Below, one piece after another: positions 53,506 through 61,341 of a DNA stretch of 64,000 bases; position 1 is the stretch's first letter; the number at the start of each line of letters is the position of its first letter. The DNA lies in the NCBI RefSeq assembly GCF_005503365.1, contig NZ_SCML01000003.1:62001-126000 (forward strand), written 5' to 3'. Source of the DNA: Hydrogenophaga sp. 2FB. GTDB lineage: Bacteria; Pseudomonadota; Gammaproteobacteria; Burkholderiales; Burkholderiaceae_C. The position numbers and the translations under genes are program-made. Below the pieces are notes generated by a model. The model searched no databases, had not been told where the DNA came from, and was given only the letters and a program-made list of their open reading frames with translations.

Positions 53506-55524
53506 ATGTTCAACAAGATCCTGATTGCCAACAGGGGCGAGATTGCCTGCCGTGTCGCCGCCACCGCGCGCCGCCTGGGTATGCGTTCCGTGGCGGTGTA
53601 CTCCGACGCGGACGCCAGCGCCAAACACGTGGCGGCGTGCGACGAGGCGGTGCACATCGGCGGCAGCGCACCCAAGGACAGCTACCTGCGCTGGGAGCGC
53701 ATCATCGAAGCCGCCAAGGCAACGGGCGCGCAGGCGATCCACCCGGGCTACGGTTTCCTGAGCGAGAACGACGCCTTCGCCAACGCCTGCGCCGACGCAG
53801 GCATCGCCTTCATTGGCCCGCCGGCCTCCGCCATCCTGGCCATGGGGCTCAAGGCCGAGTCCAAGCAACTGATGGAAAAGGCTGGCGTGCCGCTGGTGCC
53901 CGGTTACCACGGCCGCGACCAGGACCCGGCGTTGCTGCAACGCGAGGCCGACCGCATCGGTTACCCAGCGCTCATCAAGGCCAGTGCTGGCGGTGGTGGC
54001 AAAGGCATGCGCGTGGTCGAGAAGTCCGAGGACTTCGCCGCCGCGCTCGCGAGTTGCCAGCGCGAGGCCATCAACAGCTTTGGCAGCGACGCAGTGCTGA
54101 TCGAAAAGTACGTGCAGCGCCCGCGCCACATCGAAATCCAGGTGTTTGGCGACACGCAAGGCAACTGCGTCTACCTGTTCGAGCGCGACTGCTCGGTGCA
54201 GCGCCGCCACCAGAAGGTGCTGGAAGAGGCGCCGGCGCCGGGCATGACGCCCGAGCTGCGCGCGCAGATGGGCGCGGCCGCCGTGGCGGCGGCCAAGGCG
54301 GTGAACTACGTGGGCGCGGGCACGGTGGAGTTCATCGTCGAGCAGCCACCCGAAGGCGGCATGCGCTTCTACTTCATGGAGATGAACACGCGCCTGCAGG
54401 TGGAGCATCCCGTCACCGAAGCCATCACCGGTCTCGACCTGGTGGAGTGGCAACTGCGCGTGGCCAGCGGCGAGCCGCTGCCCTTGAAGCAGGAAGACCT
54501 GCGCATCCACGGCCATGCCATCGAAGCACGCATCTGCGCCGAAACGCCGGACAACAACTTCCTGCCCGCCACCGGCACGCTCACGGTCTACGGCAAGCCC
54601 GCCTGCACCGCTTTCGAACGCGGCACGGTGCGCGTGGACGACGGCGTGCGCGAGGGCGACACCATCAGCCCGTTCTACGACTCCATGGTCGCCAAGCTGA
54701 TCGTGCACGGCGCCACGCGCGAAGAGGCTTTGTCGCGCCTGGACGCGGCGCTGGCCGAGACGCGCATCGTCGGCCTGTCGACCAACGTGCAGTTCCTGCG
54801 CCATGTGGTCAACAGCCATTCATTCGCGCAGGCCGACCTGGACACCGCGCTGATCCCGCGCGAGGCCGCGGCTCTGTTCAACCAGGACAAGGTGGGCCAG
54901 CCGCTGGCGGTGGCGGCCGCGGTGGCGCAGACCCTGTTGACCGAACGCGCCCTGGAAGGTGCGGACCCGTTCTCGCGCCGCGACGGCTGGCGTGCGCACG
55001 GCATCACCGTGCGCCGCTTCGACTTCGAGTACCAGGGCGAGACCCTGTTGGCCTACTTGAGCTACCTGCACGACGGCGCGCTGCAGCTCGCCATCGGGGG
55101 CGTGAGCGGCGCGCTGGCTTTCGATGCCCTGCCGTCGCAAGGCACGCACGACAGCGGCGTGCGCATGGACCTGCGTTTCAACGGCCAGCGCCAGACGGTG
55201 CAGACCTGGCAGGTCGACGAGAACGTGCACATCTTCTGCGCCCTGGGCGCGACGCAGATCGTCGAGATCGACGCGCTGGCGCACGCCGGTGAAACCGCGC
55301 ACGAAGGCGGCCGCCTCACCGCGCCCATGCCGGGCAAGGTGGTGTCGTTCGCCGTCAAGGCAGGCGATGCGGTGAAGAAGGGCCAGGCGCTGGCCGTGAT
55401 GGAAGCCATGAAGATGGAGCACACCATCGCCGCACCCGCAGACGGCACCGTGGACGAGCTGCTCTACGCGCCAGGCGACCAGGTGAACGAAGGCGCGGAA
55501 CTGCTCAAGCTCGCGGTGGCTTGA
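53506..55524 (+). CDS. liuD: Methylcrotonyl-CoA carboxylase biotin-carrying (alpha) subunit
   Basis: 672 residues. Biotin carboxylase domain: FNKILIANRGEIACRVAATA at the start, ATP-grasp KASAGGGGKGMRVV, and MNTRLQVEHPVTE. A BT-like middle region follows. The C-terminal biotinyl domain has the biotin Lys at residue 636 in VMEAMKMEHTI. It carboxylates biotin with bicarbonate and ATP for the beta subunit. A start upstream at 53467 overlaps the DUF4126 gene and is unlikely. Confidence 0.95.
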   Translation: MFNKILIANRGEIACRVAATARRLGMRSVAVYSDADASAKHVAACDEAVHIGGSAPKDSYLRWERIIEAAKATGAQAIHPGYGFLSENDAFANACADAGIAFIGPPASAILAMGLKAESKQLMEKAGVPLVPGYHGRDQDPALLQREADRIGYPALIKASAGGGGKGMRVVEKSEDFAAALASCQREAINSFGSDAVLIEKYVQRPRHIEIQVFGDTQGNCVYLFERDCSVQRRHQKVLEEAPAPGMTPELRAQMGAAAVAAAKAVNYVGAGTVEFIVEQPPEGGMRFYFMEMNTRLQVEHPVTEAITGLDLVEWQLRVASGEPLPLKQEDLRIHGHAIEARICAETPDNNFLPATGTLTVYGKPACTAFERGTVRVDDGVREGDTISPFYDSMVAKLIVHGATREEALSRLDAALAETRIVGLSTNVQFLRHVVNSHSFAQADLDTALIPREAAALFNQDKVGQPLAVAAAVAQTLLTERALEGADPFSRRDGWRAHGITVRRFDFEYQGETLLAYLSYLHDGALQLAIGGVSGALAFDALPSQGTHDSGVRMDLRFNGQRQTVQTWQVDENVHIFCALGATQIVEIDALAHAGETAHEGGRLTAPMPGKVVSFAVKAGDAVKKGQALAVMEAMKMEHTIAAPADGTVDELLYAPGDQVNEGAELLKLAVA

Positions 55525-55559
55525 CCACGCACGCGGGTGGAATGGCCTAAGCTTCGCGC

Positions 55560-56480
55560 ATGAACATCACCCTTTGCTGCGCCAACACCAAGGCCGAACC
55601 CTGGCTGGCCGGCCTTCGCATGGCCTTGCCGCACGCCACCATCACCGAATGGCATCCGGGCGCGCCGCCCGCCGACCACGCGGTCGTCTGGCAGCCGCCG
55701 CAACAGTTCATCGATGAGCAACAGGGCCTCAAGGCCATGTTCAACATCGGCGCCGGGGTCGATGCGCTGCTCAAGCTCCAGTTGCCTTCCTCGATGAAGA
55801 TCGTTCGGCTCGACGACGCGGGCATGGCGGTGCAGATGGCCGAGTACGTGTGCCACGCCGTGATCCGCTACTTCCGCGAGTTCGACCGCTACGAAGCCGA
55901 CGTGGCGCAAGGCCTGTGGGTGCAACGCAAGCCGCGCGTGCGCAACGATTTCCCGGTTGGCGTCATGGGCCTGGGCGTGTTGGGCGAGCGCGTCACGCAA
56001 GCGCTGCGGCAGTTTGAATTTCCCGTGCGTGGGTGGAGCCGATCGCCCCGGTCGGTCGAAGGCGTGGCGTGTTACGCCGGGCCGAGCGCCTTTCGCACCT
56101 TCCTGTCGTCGTGCCGCGTGCTGGTCAACCTCCTGCCGCTCACGCTCGATACCCGCAACATCCTGAACCACGACACGCTTTCACTGCTGCGGCCCGGCGC
56201 CTACGTGATCAACGTGGCGCGCGGCGCGCACCTGGTCGAAGAAGACCTGCTGGCGCTGCTGGACAGCGGCCACCTTGCCGGCGCCACGCTCGACGTGTTC
56301 CGCACCGAGCCGCTGCCCGCCGGGCACCCGTTCTGGACGCACCCGGCCATCACCATCACGCCCCACACCTCGGCGCGCACGCTGCGCGAAGAGAGCATTG
56401 CGCAGATCGCCGGCAAGATCCTCGCGTTCGAGCGCGGTGAAGCGGTGGTGGGCCTGGTGGATCCGGTGCTTGGCTATTGA
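55560..56480 (+). CDS. ghrA: Glyoxylate/hydroxypyruvate reductase A-like D-2-hydroxyacid dehydrogenase
   Basis: 306 residues. The Rossmann motif is GVMGLGVLGERVTQAL. The catalytic Arg is in NVARGAHLVEEDLL, Glu in FRTEPLPAGHPFW and His in ITPHTSARTLRE. The GhrA subgroup reduces glyoxylate, hydroxypyruvate or related 2-oxo acids with NAD(P)H. Its position between MCC alpha and HMG-CoA lyase is not explained by the leucine pathway itself. Confidence 0.88.
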   Translation: MNITLCCANTKAEPWLAGLRMALPHATITEWHPGAPPADHAVVWQPPQQFIDEQQGLKAMFNIGAGVDALLKLQLPSSMKIVRLDDAGMAVQMAEYVCHAVIRYFREFDRYEADVAQGLWVQRKPRVRNDFPVGVMGLGVLGERVTQALRQFEFPVRGWSRSPRSVEGVACYAGPSAFRTFLSSCRVLVNLLPLTLDTRNILNHDTLSLLRPGAYVINVARGAHLVEEDLLALLDSGHLAGATLDVFRTEPLPAGHPFWTHPAITITPHTSARTLREESIAQIAGKILAFERGEAVVGLVDPVLGY

Positions 56481-56511
56481 CCCGTTCCCCTCAAGAGGCA
56501 GACTGAACCCC

Positions 56512-57420
56512 ATGAAACTCCCTTCCCGCGTCCAACTGATCGACGTCGGCCCGCGCGACGGCCTGCAGAACGAAAAACAACCGGTGCCTGCCGCCACCAA
56601 GGTCGAGCTGGTGCGCCGCCTGCAGGCCGCTGGCCTGCGGGAGATCGAGGTCACCAGCTACGTGAGCCCGAAATGGGTGCCGCAGATGGCCGACAACCAC
56701 GACGTCATGTCGAGCATCCAGCGCCAGAGCGGCGTGCGCTACTCGGTGCTCACGCCCAACCTCAAGGGCTTCGAAGCGGCGGTGCAGGACAAGCCCGACG
56801 AGATCGTGGTGTTCGGCGCGGCCAGCGAGGCCTTCAGCCAAAAGAACATCAACTGCTCCATCGCCGAGAGCATCGAGCGCTTTGCCCCCGTGGTCGAGGC
56901 CGCACTGGCCGCGGGCATCCGCGTGCGCGGTGCGATGAGTTGCACCGTGGGCTGCCCCTACGAAGGCGAGATCGCGCCCGAGCGCGTGGGCTATCTGGCG
57001 GGCCTGATGGCGGACATCGGCGTGCAGCGGGTGGACGTGGCCGACACGATCGGCGTGGGCACGCCGCGCAAGGTGCAGGCGGCGATCGAGATGACGCTGA
57101 AGCACTACGGCATCGACGCTGTGTCGGGCCACTTCCACGACACCTATGGCCAGGCGCTGTCCAACACGCTCGCGGCGCTTGAAATGGGTGTCTGGAACTT
57201 CCAGTCATCGGTGGCGGGCCTCGGCGGGTGTCCCTATGCCAAAGGCGCCACCGGCAATGTGGCGACCGAAGACGTGGTGTACTTGCTGCACGGCATGGGC
57301 ATCGAAACCGGCATCGACCTCGACGCCCTGGTGGATGCGGGCGTTTACATCAGTGAACAGCTGGGTCGCCCGACCGGCTCGCGCGTGGCGCGCGCGCTGC
57401 TCGCCAAAAGGGTCGGCTGA
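56512..57420 (+). CDS. liuE: Hydroxymethylglutaryl-CoA lyase
   Basis: 302 residues from MKLPSRVQLIDVGPRDGLQN. The metal and catalytic marks are DVGPRDGLQNE, VSGHFHDTYGQALSN and the signature Cys loop GLGGCPYAKGATGNVATED. It splits HMG-CoA into acetoacetate and acetyl-CoA, the last step of leucine breakdown. The frame is open far upstream within the ghrA gene; the ATG at 56512 gives the normal length. Confidence 0.95.
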   Translation: MKLPSRVQLIDVGPRDGLQNEKQPVPAATKVELVRRLQAAGLREIEVTSYVSPKWVPQMADNHDVMSSIQRQSGVRYSVLTPNLKGFEAAVQDKPDEIVVFGAASEAFSQKNINCSIAESIERFAPVVEAALAAGIRVRGAMSCTVGCPYEGEIAPERVGYLAGLMADIGVQRVDVADTIGVGTPRKVQAAIEMTLKHYGIDAVSGHFHDTYGQALSNTLAALEMGVWNFQSSVAGLGGCPYAKGATGNVATEDVVYLLHGMGIETGIDLDALVDAGVYISEQLGRPTGSRVARALLAKRVG

Positions 57421-57433
57421 AGGAGAAACACAC

Positions 57434-58075
57434 ATGGAATGGCAAGTCTGGTTGGCTTATTTCGTCGCCTCGTGGGCGATTGCGCTCTCGCCGGGTTCGG
57501 GCGCGGTGCTGTCGATGGCGCACGGCCTGAGCCACGGCGTGAAGAAGACCAGCGTGACGATCGCGGGCCTGCAGGTCGGGCTGGCGGTGGTCCTGCTCGT
57601 GGCGGGCGTGGGGGTGGGCGCGCTGTTGCTGGCGTCGGCCACCGCGTTCATGGTGGTGAAGTTCGCCGGCGCGGCCTACCTCATCTGGCTTGGCTTCAAG
57701 CAATGGCGCGCGGCCGTGCCGACCGTGGTGGATGCGGGCGACGCGCCGGCGGCGCCCAGGGCGGTGCCGTCGGCGCGCGAGCGTTTCATCACCGGCTTCT
57801 TCACCAACGTCACCAACCCCAAGGGCATCGTGTTCATGGTGGCGGTGCTGCCGCAGTTCATCGACCCGCAGCGCACGCTGTGGCTTCAACTGCTGATCCT
57901 GCTGGCCACCACTATCACGGTGGACCTGATCGTGATGCACGGCTACGCCTTCCTCGCGTCGCGCATGCAGGCCTGGCTCGCCACCGCGCGGGCGCGGCGG
58001 GCGCAGAACCGCGTGTTCGGCGGTGTGCTCATGGCCATGGGCGCGAGCCTGTTGCTGGTCAAGCGGGGAGCCTGA
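57434..58075 (+). CDS. LysE/RhtB-family exporter
   Basis: 213 residues with about six hydrophobic segments. The family start WLAYFVASWAIALSPGSGAV (with the SPG motif), the GLSHGVKKTSVTIAGLQVG loop, and FITGFFTNVTNPKGIVFM are clear. It exports amino acids or homoserine lactones in relatives. AGGAG precedes the ATG. It follows HMG-CoA lyase by 13 bases and may export excess amino acid during catabolism. Confidence 0.9.
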   Translation: MEWQVWLAYFVASWAIALSPGSGAVLSMAHGLSHGVKKTSVTIAGLQVGLAVVLLVAGVGVGALLLASATAFMVVKFAGAAYLIWLGFKQWRAAVPTVVDAGDAPAAPRAVPSARERFITGFFTNVTNPKGIVFMVAVLPQFIDPQRTLWLQLLILLATTITVDLIVMHGYAFLASRMQAWLATARARRAQNRVFGGVLMAMGASLLLVKRGA

Positions 58076-58079
58076 TCGC

Positions 58080-58601
58080 ATGTGCGGTGCCGAACTTCAG
58101 ACCTTGCCCGAGTCCGTGCAGCGCGTGGCGCGCGTGCTGCAGGACGCCGGCCACCCCCACAACCCGGTGATGCTCGACGATGCCGCGCGCACCGCGCAAC
58201 AGGCGGCCGACGCGCTCGGCGTTGCGCTGGGGCAGATCGCCAAGAGCATCATCTTTCGCCGCAAGCACGACGATGCGGCGGTGCTGGTGATCACCTCGGG
58301 CGACCTGCGCGTGGACGAAAAGAAGGTGCAGGCCCTGGTGTGCAGCGCCGAAGGCGGCAAGCTCGGCCGTGCCGATGCCGACTTCGTGAAGGCCCGCACC
58401 GGGTTTTCCATCGGCGGTGTGTCGCCGGTGGCGCACGCCACGCCACCCGTCGCGTTGATCGACGCGCAACTGTTTCGCTTCGACGAGATCTGGGCGGCCG
58501 CCGGCCACCCGCACGCGGTATTCCGGTTGAGCCCCTCGCAGTTGCAGGCGCTCAGTGGCGCGCCGGTGCACGACGTCACCACCGAGGCTGTTGCGCCGTG
58601 A
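58080..58601 (+). CDS. YbaK/EbsC-family trans-editing protein (aminoacyl-tRNA deacylase)
   Basis: 173 residues from MCGAELQTLPESVQRV, GGGGAG upstream. YbaK core: GQIAKSIIFRRKHDDAAVLV (with catalytic Lys), LRVDEKKVQAL and FSIGGVSPVAHAT. The family hydrolyses mischarged tRNA such as Cys- or Ala-tRNA-Pro. The stop overlaps the GTG start of the next gene as GTGA. Confidence 0.88.
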   Translation: MCGAELQTLPESVQRVARVLQDAGHPHNPVMLDDAARTAQQAADALGVALGQIAKSIIFRRKHDDAAVLVITSGDLRVDEKKVQALVCSAEGGKLGRADADFVKARTGFSIGGVSPVAHATPPVALIDAQLFRFDEIWAAAGHPHAVFRLSPSQLQALSGAPVHDVTTEAVAP

Positions 58602-58825
58602 CCCTGCCGCCGGCTCCCGTGACCTTGCAGGCCGCACGCCGCCGCGCCGCGTTGGCACCCGGCGTGCCCTCGCCCTGCATCTCGATCTGCCGCATGAACG
58701 CCGCCTCGGGTTGGTGCGAGGGCTGCTATCGCACCCTCGACGAGATCGTGGCCTGGGGACGCGCGAGCGACGCGGACAAGTTGCGCATCTGGCAAGACAT
58801 CGAAGCGCGCCAGCAGCCGCGCTGA
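58598..58825 (+). CDS. DUF1289 small cysteine-motif protein
   Basis: 75 residues with a GTG start overlapping the YbaK-family stop by four bases. The motif SPCISICRMNAASGWCEGCYR, given here in parts as CISICRM and GWCEGCYR, has four cysteines likely to bind a metal, then LDEIVAWGRASD. DUF1289 has no known function. The tight overlap makes translation with the YbaK-family gene likely. Confidence 0.85.
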   Translation: MTLPPAPVTLQAARRRAALAPGVPSPCISICRMNAASGWCEGCYRTLDEIVAWGRASDADKLRIWQDIEARQQPR

Positions 58826-58846
58826 AGAAAAACCTCAAGAAGCGCC

Positions 58847-59521
58847 ATGAGAGACATCACCTTCTACTACGACCCGATCTCGCCCTACGCCCACCTGGCG
58901 TTCGATCGCCTGCCCGAGGCGCTCATGGGCCACAGCGTGCACGTGCGCTACAAACCCATCCTGTTCGCCGCGCTGCTCAAGGCCAACGGCCAACTCGGCC
59001 CGGCCGAGATACCGGCCAAGCGCGACTGGACCTACCGCCAGGTGAGCTGGTTGGGGCACCACCACGGCGTGGCGCTCGAATTGCCGGCCGCGCACCCGTT
59101 CAACCCGCTGCCCCTGCTGCGCCTGGGGCTGAGCTGCGCCACCGACGACGCACCGGGGGAGACCAACCGCTACGTCACCGAGCAACTGCTGCACCATGTG
59201 TGGCGCGGTGGACTGGACGCCACCGACCCGGCGCGGCTGGCGGCTTTGCAGGCGGTGCTGGAGGACCACATGGCCCAGCGCGACAAACCCTGGCACGCGC
59301 CCGACAGCGACGTGGTGAAGCAGCGCCTGCGCGCCAACACCGACGAGGCGCTGTCGCTGGGCCTGTTCGGCGTGCCGGCGATGGTGCTGGAGGGCCGCGT
59401 GTTCTGGGGCTTTGACGCGCTGCCCATGCTGCGCGCCTGTCTCGAGGGCGATGCCTGGTTCGACACCCAGTGGGCCAGCGCCGCCCAGCGGCCCGAAGGC
59501 GTGCGCCGGCCGCAAGCCTGA
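58847..59521 (+). CDS. 2-hydroxychromene-2-carboxylate isomerase/DsbA-kappa GST family protein
   Basis: 224 residues. Thioredoxin-fold start ITFYYDPISPYAHLAF, with Ser in the place of the DsbA active Cys as in HCCA isomerases, and the FGVPAMVLEGRVFWG cis-Pro region near the C-terminus. Relatives isomerise glutathione-bound aromatic intermediates in naphthalene degradation. No such pathway is nearby, so the substrate is unknown. The stop is followed by a hairpin-forming repeat. Confidence 0.88.
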   Translation: MRDITFYYDPISPYAHLAFDRLPEALMGHSVHVRYKPILFAALLKANGQLGPAEIPAKRDWTYRQVSWLGHHHGVALELPAAHPFNPLPLLRLGLSCATDDAPGETNRYVTEQLLHHVWRGGLDATDPARLAALQAVLEDHMAQRDKPWHAPDSDVVKQRLRANTDEALSLGLFGVPAMVLEGRVFWGFDALPMLRACLEGDAWFDTQWASAAQRPEGVRRPQA

Positions 59522-59530
59522 GGCGCGGGC

Positions 59531-59556
59531 ATCTTGCCCGCCACGGTGGGCAAGAT
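59531..59556. repeat. Perfect 9-bp inverted repeat before the universal stress protein gene
   Basis: ATCTTGCCC (59531-59539) and GGGCAAGAT (59548-59556) are exact complements with an eight-base spacer. No T-run follows, so it is not an intrinsic terminator. It sits 75 bases before uspA-like and may be an operator or an mRNA-end stabiliser. Confidence 0.4.
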
Positions 59557-59631
59557 CGCCGAATTGAAGTACCGTGCGGTGGACGTGCGGCCCTGGGTGC
59601 CCGCACGCAACCACACCACAGGAGAGCCTCC

Positions 59632-60069
59632 ATGTTCAAGAAGATCCTCGTGCCCACCGACGGCTCGGACGTAGCGGACAACGCCACACAGACCGCGGTG
59701 CAGCTGGCCAAGAGCCTGAACGCGCAGATCGTGGGTGTCAACGTGATCGACCCGTTCCCCTACATCGGCATTGGTGATGCGTCCGCGGTGGGCCTGCAGG
59801 CCTACCTGACCGAGGCGAAAGCCTCGGCTGGGCAGGCGCTGGACGCGTTGCGCCAGGTGTGCGAAGCCGCCGGCGTGCCCTGTGTGGGCGACACCATCGA
59901 GCGCAACGTGGTCTACGAAGGCATTATCGAAACGGCCGCCGCCGAGCACTGCGACCTGATCGTGATGGGCTCGCACGGCCACCGGGGCGTGAAGGCGCTC
60001 ATCCTGGGCAGCGTGGCGCAGAAGGTGCTAACGCACTCCAAAGTGCCCGTGCTCATCGTCAAATCCTGA
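59632..60069 (+). CDS. Universal stress protein (UspA family)
   Basis: 145 residues starting MFKKILVPTDGSDVADNA. The ATP-binding G-2x-G-9x-G(S/T) pattern is visible as MGSHGHRGVKALILGSVAQK, and the protein ends HSKVPVLIVKS. It is a cytoplasmic stress-linked nucleotide-binding protein of the UspA/UspFG type. AGGAGAG precedes the ATG. It has its own upstream gap of 110 bases and faces the convergent Liv-type gene with four bases between the ends. Confidence 0.92.
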   Translation: MFKKILVPTDGSDVADNATQTAVQLAKSLNAQIVGVNVIDPFPYIGIGDASAVGLQAYLTEAKASAGQALDALRQVCEAAGVPCVGDTIERNVVYEGIIETAAAEHCDLIVMGSHGHRGVKALILGSVAQKVLTHSKVPVLIVKS

Positions 60070-60073
60070 AACG

Positions 60074-61210
60074 TCACCTTCTGAACTTGCCGTTGGCGTC
60101 GACGATGGACAGATCGGCGAAATCCAGGCCGGTGTGGTTGCTCGGGCTGTACTGCACCGTGAGGCCACCCAGGTCGTAGTTGCGCAGGTTGTCCAGTGCG
60201 TCGCGCAGCGTGACGGGCGTGGGGTTGGGGCCGGCACGGCGCAGGCCTTCGGTCAACACCTTGGCGGCGGCATAGCCTTCCATCATCGCGGGTGATACGC
60301 CGGGCATGCCCTTGGCCTTCGCGAATTCCTGGGCTTCCTTGATCAGCGGGTAGGCCACCGAGCGCTCGTTGGGGAACACCTGCGTCACGATCACGCCGCG
60401 TGCGTGCTCGCCCAGGAGCTTGATGAAGCCGTCGGACGCGTTGTTCGACAGCGTGACCACCTGCGTGCGGGAGCCCGTCGCGCGGATCGCCTTGACCGCG
60501 TTGGCGGTGTTGCCGGCCGAGCCGATCACCATCACCGCCTGCGAATTGCTGCCGTGCAACTGCTTGGCCAATTCGGTGAAGTCGGGCTTGTCGCGTGGAA
60601 ACTTTTCGTGCAACACGGGCTTCAGGTTGGCTTTGGCGAAGCCTTTGAGCGCGCCCGCGGCCGAGTCGGCGCCGAAGGAATCGTCGGTCTCCAGCACGGC
60701 GATGCGCGTGATGCCGGTGCTGCCCAGGTGTTCGATGGCTTTGGCCGCCTCGCGCTGGTAGGTGGCGCGCACGTTGAACACCCAGGGGTTCACCGGCTCG
60801 TGCAGCACCATGGCGCCGGTGCTCGGGCCCACCAGCGGCACCTTGAGTTCGGCCAGCAGCGGCAGCAGCGCCTGCGAGTGGGGTGTGCCCCGGTTCAGAA
60901 ACAGCGCCAGCACGCGCTGCTGCGTGATGAGCGCGCGCGACACTTCCACCGTGACCTTGGGGTCGAACTTGTCATCGACCGTGATCAGCTCGATCTTCTG
61001 GCCGTGGACGCCGCCGCGCGCGTTGATGGTGTCGAAGTACAGCCGGGCGCCCTCGTGGTTCTCCTTCACGCCGGCCGCCACCGAGCCCGTGAAACCCGAA
61101 GGCATGCCGATGCGCAGTTGCGCCCAGGCCGGTGCGCCGAAGGCCAGCAAGCCCGCCAGCCACAGCGTGGCCCAGGGTTTGAAAAAAAGCGTGCGGTGGT
61201 GGTGTGTCAT
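60074..61210 (-). CDS. Branched-chain amino acid-type ABC transporter substrate-binding protein
   Basis: 378 residues from MTHHHRTLFFKPWATLWLAG. Sec signal peptide to about residue 30 (APAWAQ). The mature LRIGMPSGFTGSVAAGVKEN and GPSTGAMVLHEPVNPWVFNV segments fit the LivK/Peripla_BP_6 fold. It delivers a ligand to a HAAT-type permease, but no permease or ATPase gene is adjacent in the window. The ligand may be an amino acid, amide or aromatic acid. Divergent from uvrA. Confidence 0.9.
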   Translation of the reverse strand: MTHHHRTLFFKPWATLWLAGLLAFGAPAWAQLRIGMPSGFTGSVAAGVKENHEGARLYFDTINARGGVHGQKIELITVDDKFDPKVTVEVSRALITQQRVLALFLNRGTPHSQALLPLLAELKVPLVGPSTGAMVLHEPVNPWVFNVRATYQREAAKAIEHLGSTGITRIAVLETDDSFGADSAAGALKGFAKANLKPVLHEKFPRDKPDFTELAKQLHGSNSQAVMVIGSAGNTANAVKAIRATGSRTQVVTLSNNASDGFIKLLGEHARGVIVTQVFPNERSVAYPLIKEAQEFAKAKGMPGVSPAMMEGYAAAKVLTEGLRRAGPNPTPVTLRDALDNLRNYDLGGLTVQYSPSNHTGLDFADLSIVDANGKFRR

Positions 61211-61341
61211 GGTGATGTCTCCTGATGTGGCCGAGTCCATGCAGCGCCTGCGGGACCGGAAAATTGTGGGTATGACATGCGCAACAAGGCGTGTGGCGCG
61301 CGGCTCCGTAGAATCTTTCCTCCCCTTTCTGGAGCCCCTGC

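Noticed and set aside
61211..61341. LexA (SOS) box before uvrA
   Set aside because: I found no CTGT-N8-ACAG type dyad in the gap, only a TAGAAT -10-like box, so SOS control is not supported from sequence.
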